This document shows, one piece after another, positions 60,876 through 64,000 of a stretch of 64,000 nucleotides of DNA. The stretch's first letter is position 1, and each line of letters starts with the position of its first letter. This stretch comes from Saccharicrinis sp050589685 (lineage in GTDB: Bacteria > Bacteroidota > Bacteroidia > Bacteroidales > Marinilabiliaceae). Position numbers and translations under genes: made by a program. The notes beneath the pieces are model-generated. The model worked only from the letters and a program-made list of their open reading frames with translations. It was not told the origin of the DNA and searched no databases. The stretch is taken from positions 124,001 through 188,000 of the forward strand of contig NZ_JBNGOS010000010.1 of NCBI RefSeq assembly GCF_050589685.1, read 5' to 3'.

Positions 60876-63674
60876 CTATCGCAGGTACGGTTTTAAAAAC
60901 TTACCGGTGTATGATCCTGCCACATCGGCTAATTTTTCAGGCGTTCCTTCAAATACCAAATACCCTCCTTTATCACCGCCTTCCGGCCCTAAATCAATGA
61001 CCCAGTCGGCAGATTTAATGATTTCCATATTGTGTTCGATTATCACCAAAGAATGGCCTTTGGCTATCAACGCATCAAACGCTTTTAATAGCTTTTTAAT
61101 ATCGTTAAAATGCAGCCCTGTGGTGGGTTCATCAAAAATAAACAAGGTAGGTTCGTTCTTTTCTTTGGCCAGGAACGAAGCGAGCTTAACACGCTGGCTC
61201 TCTCCGCCGGAAAGCGTGCTCGATGATTGCCCCATTTTTACATATCCCAAACCAACGTCGGCCAGAGGTTGCAACTTACTGATGATTCTCTTTTCAGTAT
61301 TTTTGGCATCCTTGGCAAAGAATTCAATAGCCTGCTCAATGGTCATCTCCAAAATATCATGAATGCTGTTTCCTTTGTATTTCACGTCCAAAATATCGTT
61401 CTTAAACCTGCGGCCATGACAACTCTCGCAAGTCAACACGATATCGGCCATAAACTGCATTTCCACCTTAATGGTACCTTCTCCCTGGCACTCCTCGCAC
61501 CGACCGCCGTCGATATTAAACGAAAAATGAGAAGCTTTATAGCCATTTATCTTGGAAGCCTGCTGACCAGCCATTAACTTGCGTATTTCGTCGTATGCCT
61601 TTAAATAGGTGGCCGGATTGGAACGAGACGATTTACCTATGGGGTTCTGGTCAACAAATTCCACTTCGCTTATCTCTTCCACACTTCCTTTTAAAAGATC
61701 AAAGGCTCCTGTTTTATCCGCATAACCGCCCAATCTTTTTTTAATGGCAGGATATAGTACTGACCTGATCAAGGAAGACTTACCGGAACCACTTACACCC
61801 GTGATTACGTTCAGAACGTTTAAGGGTATTTTTACATCAATACTTTTGAGGTTGTTCTCCCGTGCCCCCAATATTTCCAGATAATTGTTCCAACTTCTGC
61901 GCGACATCGGCAGCTCTATTTTTTTAGCGCCAAACAAATACTGATGTGTCAAACTTAAATCGGCACACGCATCTTCTTCCAATTTGCCCTTAAAAACTAT
62001 CTCTCCTCCCAAACGGCCCGCTCCCGGGCCTATATCCACAATTTCGTCCGCAGCGCGCATAATATCCTCGTCGTGTTCAACCACAATAACCGTATTCCCC
62101 AGTTTCTGAAGTTCTTGCAACACGCCTATCAATAATTCAGTATCGCGGGAATGCAGTCCTATACTCGGTTCATCGAGGATATAGAGGGAGCCCACCAAAG
62201 TACTGCCCAATGAAGTGGCCAGGTTAATTCGTTGACTCTCCCCGCCGGAAAGCGTGGAAGAAAGACGGTTCAAGGTGAGATAACCCAAACCTACTTCATA
62301 TAAAAACTTCAGGCGCGTGTTGATTTCTCTAAACAAACGCAAACCAACCTTTTCCTCGTGTTTTGATAGCTTCAGATTTTTAAAGAACTCCATCAACTCG
62401 GTGATGGACATCAACACTAATTCCGAAACGCTCTTCCCTCCCACTTTCACATACGAAGCTTCCTTTTTCAATCGCGTACCGTTACATTCCGGGCATTTTG
62501 TTTTGCCCCGGTAGCGGGATAACATCACCCGGTATTGGATTTTATATTGCTGCTCCTCAACATGCCTGAAAAAGGTATCGATACCATGAAAATACCTGTT
62601 GCCCTTCCAAAGCAGTTTACGCTCTTCGTTACTAAGCTCGTAATACGGTTTGTGTACAGGAAAATTAAAATGATGGGCCGCAGATATCAGCATTTTTTTG
62701 TACTCTCCCATCTTCTCCCCTTTCCAACATGCCACCGCATCCTCAAAAACAGAAAGCGATTTATTGGGGATCACCAAATCTTCATCAATACCAATTACAC
62801 TTCCAAACCCTTCGCATCTTTTGCATGCCCCAACAGGATTGTTAAAGGTAAACATATGCTCACTGGGCTCCTCAAATTCAATTCCATCCAGTTCGAACCG
62901 GTTAGAGAAGGTCTGTGTTTCCACCTTATCTTTCTCGAAAACCCTGACCATACACTCTCCTTTGCCTTCGAAAAAAGCAGTTTGAATCGAATCGGCCAAA
63001 CGCGAAAGGTTGTCTTCATCTTTAGAAGCTGTTGCCCTGTCGATTACCAGGTTAAACGACTTACATCCGGACAACAGATTCTCATCCTGCAGGATATCTT
63101 CAATCTTATAAAACTCATTCTCACTTTCCACACGAACAAATCCCTGCTTCATCAAAACCTCAAGGTGTTCGGCACATGTGCGTCCTTCCGGAACATGAAT
63201 GTCTGTAAGGATAACCAATCTTGTTTTATCATCGTGGTCAACAATATGGTCCACCACATCCGAAACAAAGTGGCGTTTCACTTCATTACCCGAAACCGGA
63301 GAAATGGTTTTGCCTATGCGGGCAAACAGCAGTTTCATGTAATCATATACCTCGGTTGAGGTACCAACGGTAGAGCGAGGATTTCGAGTATTTACTTTTT
63401 GCTCGATGGCGATAGCGGGCGGAATTCCTTTAATAAAGTCAACCTCAGGTTTATCAATCCTTCCCAAAAACTGGCGTGCGTACGAACTCAAACTTTCTAC
63501 ATAACGCCTTTGTCCTTCGGCATATAACGTGTCAAATGCCAGGGAGGATTTTCCCGAACCGGAAACCCCTGTGATAACAATGAATTTATTTCGGGGAAGA
63601 TCTAAATCAACTCCTTTAAGATTATGTACCCTTGCCCCCTTTATTTGAATGCTTTTTGAAGCAGTAACTGTCAT
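60876..63674 (-). CDS. uvrA: UvrA, excinuclease ABC subunit A
   Basis: The 932-residue protein has both ABC modules: Walker A GVSGSGKSSLAFDTL near residue 35 and a second GVSGSGKSSLIRSVL near residue 637. Two SGGESQR signatures are seen, near residues 487 and 823, and the zinc-binding Cys pairs CKRCEGFG...CPECNGTRL and CEECQGEG...CESCHGRR. It recognises DNA damage in nucleotide excision repair. It is monocistronic with a -7 box 24 bp before its start. Confidence 0.97.
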   Translation of the reverse strand: MTVTASKSIQIKGARVHNLKGVDLDLPRNKFIVITGVSGSGKSSLAFDTLYAEGQRRYVESLSSYARQFLGRIDKPEVDFIKGIPPAIAIEQKVNTRNPRSTVGTSTEVYDYMKLLFARIGKTISPVSGNEVKRHFVSDVVDHIVDHDDKTRLVILTDIHVPEGRTCAEHLEVLMKQGFVRVESENEFYKIEDILQDENLLSGCKSFNLVIDRATASKDEDNLSRLADSIQTAFFEGKGECMVRVFEKDKVETQTFSNRFELDGIEFEEPSEHMFTFNNPVGACKRCEGFGSVIGIDEDLVIPNKSLSVFEDAVACWKGEKMGEYKKMLISAAHHFNFPVHKPYYELSNEERKLLWKGNRYFHGIDTFFRHVEEQQYKIQYRVMLSRYRGKTKCPECNGTRLKKEASYVKVGGKSVSELVLMSITELMEFFKNLKLSKHEEKVGLRLFREINTRLKFLYEVGLGYLTLNRLSSTLSGGESQRINLATSLGSTLVGSLYILDEPSIGLHSRDTELLIGVLQELQKLGNTVIVVEHDEDIMRAADEIVDIGPGAGRLGGEIVFKGKLEEDACADLSLTHQYLFGAKKIELPMSRRSWNNYLEILGARENNLKSIDVKIPLNVLNVITGVSGSGKSSLIRSVLYPAIKKRLGGYADKTGAFDLLKGSVEEISEVEFVDQNPIGKSSRSNPATYLKAYDEIRKLMAGQQASKINGYKASHFSFNIDGGRCEECQGEGTIKVEMQFMADIVLTCESCHGRRFKNDILDVKYKGNSIHDILEMTIEQAIEFFAKDAKNTEKRIISKLQPLADVGLGYVKMGQSSSTLSGGESQRVKLASFLAKEKNEPTLFIFDEPTTGLHFNDIKKLLKAFDALIAKGHSLVIIEHNMEIIKSADWVIDLGPEGGDKGGYLVFEGTPEKLADVAGSYTGKFLKPYLR

Positions 63675-63697
63675 ACAACTTTAAAATTTTAGAAAGA

Positions 63698-63705
63698 CAA
63701 AGGTA
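63698..63705 (-). promoter_or_regulatory. -7 promoter box for uvrA
   Basis: On the minus strand TACCTTTG (63705-63698) is an exact TAnnTTTG. It lies 24 bp before the uvrA ATG. No LexA-like inverted repeat was noticed. Confidence 0.4.
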
Positions 63706-63871
63706 TTAAAATAGTTTTTTACCTCACTTGGTCCGTTCGTTTATATTTATCGTATACGTCGCGATGACTTTATGTTAAAACTAATACAAAAACACAAAAA
63801 ATACAATTAGTATAAAAAGTCAAAGCCCGGTACCTAAACTTTTACTTAACAGGCTCTGTTTTAAATTATAC

Positions 63872-64000
63872 TTATTGGTTAATGACCTGAGCGTTATATA
63901 AGCTTCGCAATAACGCGGTCATTAATCCATCGGCATAATCCCAAGTGCTCATTTCATAATCAAAATGGTAGTACATCGTTAAACCCGCAATATGCATTAG
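63872..64000 (-). CDS. C-terminal end of an unidentified protein (cut by window edge)
   Basis: The minus strand gives 42 codons from the window edge to a TAA at 63874-63872. The end reads protein-like (MYYHFDYEMSTWDYADGLM...SLYNAQVINQ). I do not recognise it. The upstream part overlaps the repeat sequence at 63979-64000, so this could be a gene tail into which the repeat has moved. Confidence 0.4.
   Translation of the reverse strand, partial: LMHIAGLTMYYHFDYEMSTWDYADGLMTALLRSLYNAQVINQ
63979..64000. repeat. End of a third copy of the 8.9-kb repeat
   Basis: The final 22 bases are identical to 8924-8945, the left end of the inverted-repeat element at 8.9 kb. The rest of the copy would be outside the window. 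Confidence 0.5.

Overview
The window looks like a chromosomal segment of a Bacteroidota bacterium, probably a marine or anaerobic member of the Marinilabiliales/Prolixibacteraceae side of the phylum. This is inferred from gene content: a complete MoxR-DUF58-BatA-BatB-BatC-BatD-BatE operon, a propeller/Y_Y_Y histidine kinase, a folP-cdaA pair, serC-serA-DUF1015 and a Wzi/RemB-like outer-membrane barrel. It is also inferred from promoters that fit the Bacteroidota pattern (TTTG ... TAnnTTTG) and from AT-rich DNA. No rRNA, tRNA, CRISPR array or intact transposase was seen.

Layout. 1-13.5 kb: a TPR lipoprotein-like gene (partial), a metallophosphatase divergent from a Gfo/Idh oxidoreductase, a large periplasm-sensing histidine kinase, alanine dehydrogenase, an ATP-grasp-like protein, a small inverted-repeat element, a PutP-type sodium symporter, a glycosyltransferase and an outer-membrane barrel. 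13.9-25.5 kb: an accessory block that looks like an undescribed lipid or natural-product cluster. It holds an alpha/beta hydrolase, an ICMT-like membrane methyltransferase, a CmoA-like methyltransferase, two acyltransferase-like proteins, two B12-type radical SAM enzymes, a 939-residue fusion of a class III aminotransferase with an acyl-ACP reductase (AAR-like) domain, and a third radical SAM enzyme. The fusion predicts conversion of an acyl thioester to an aldehyde and then to a long-chain primary amine. 25.5-33.5 kb: small or decayed genes, then the haem operon hemN-hemG-hemH, a TIGR01777 epimerase, and folP-cdaA. 33.8-40.3 kb: a TolC/adaptor/RND efflux operon with a small PII-like protein and a DUF2892 protein downstream. 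40.4-41.2 kb: a decayed mscS and a BFD-like ferredoxin domain. 41.5-50.4 kb: the Bat operon, with a BatC carrying Ca-binding-type repeats. 50.6-63.7 kb: HPt and STAS signalling proteins, gcvT, serC, serA, DUF1015, a YggS-type PLP protein, a dihydroorotate-dehydrogenase-like protein, two secreted proteins and uvrA. The last 130 bases hold the end of another minus-strand reading frame.

Non-coding structure. Seven strong terminators separate the operons. One short repeat family (about 120-160 bp, shared core) occurs at 8.9 kb, 50.5 kb and the right edge, and a different 196-bp inverted-repeat element lies at 53.0 kb. Several perfect palindromes, including one of 30 bp at 55.8 kb, are unexplained.

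The most interesting region is the 13.9-25.5 kb cluster, centred on the aminotransferase-acyl reductase fusion at 21.5-24.3 kb.
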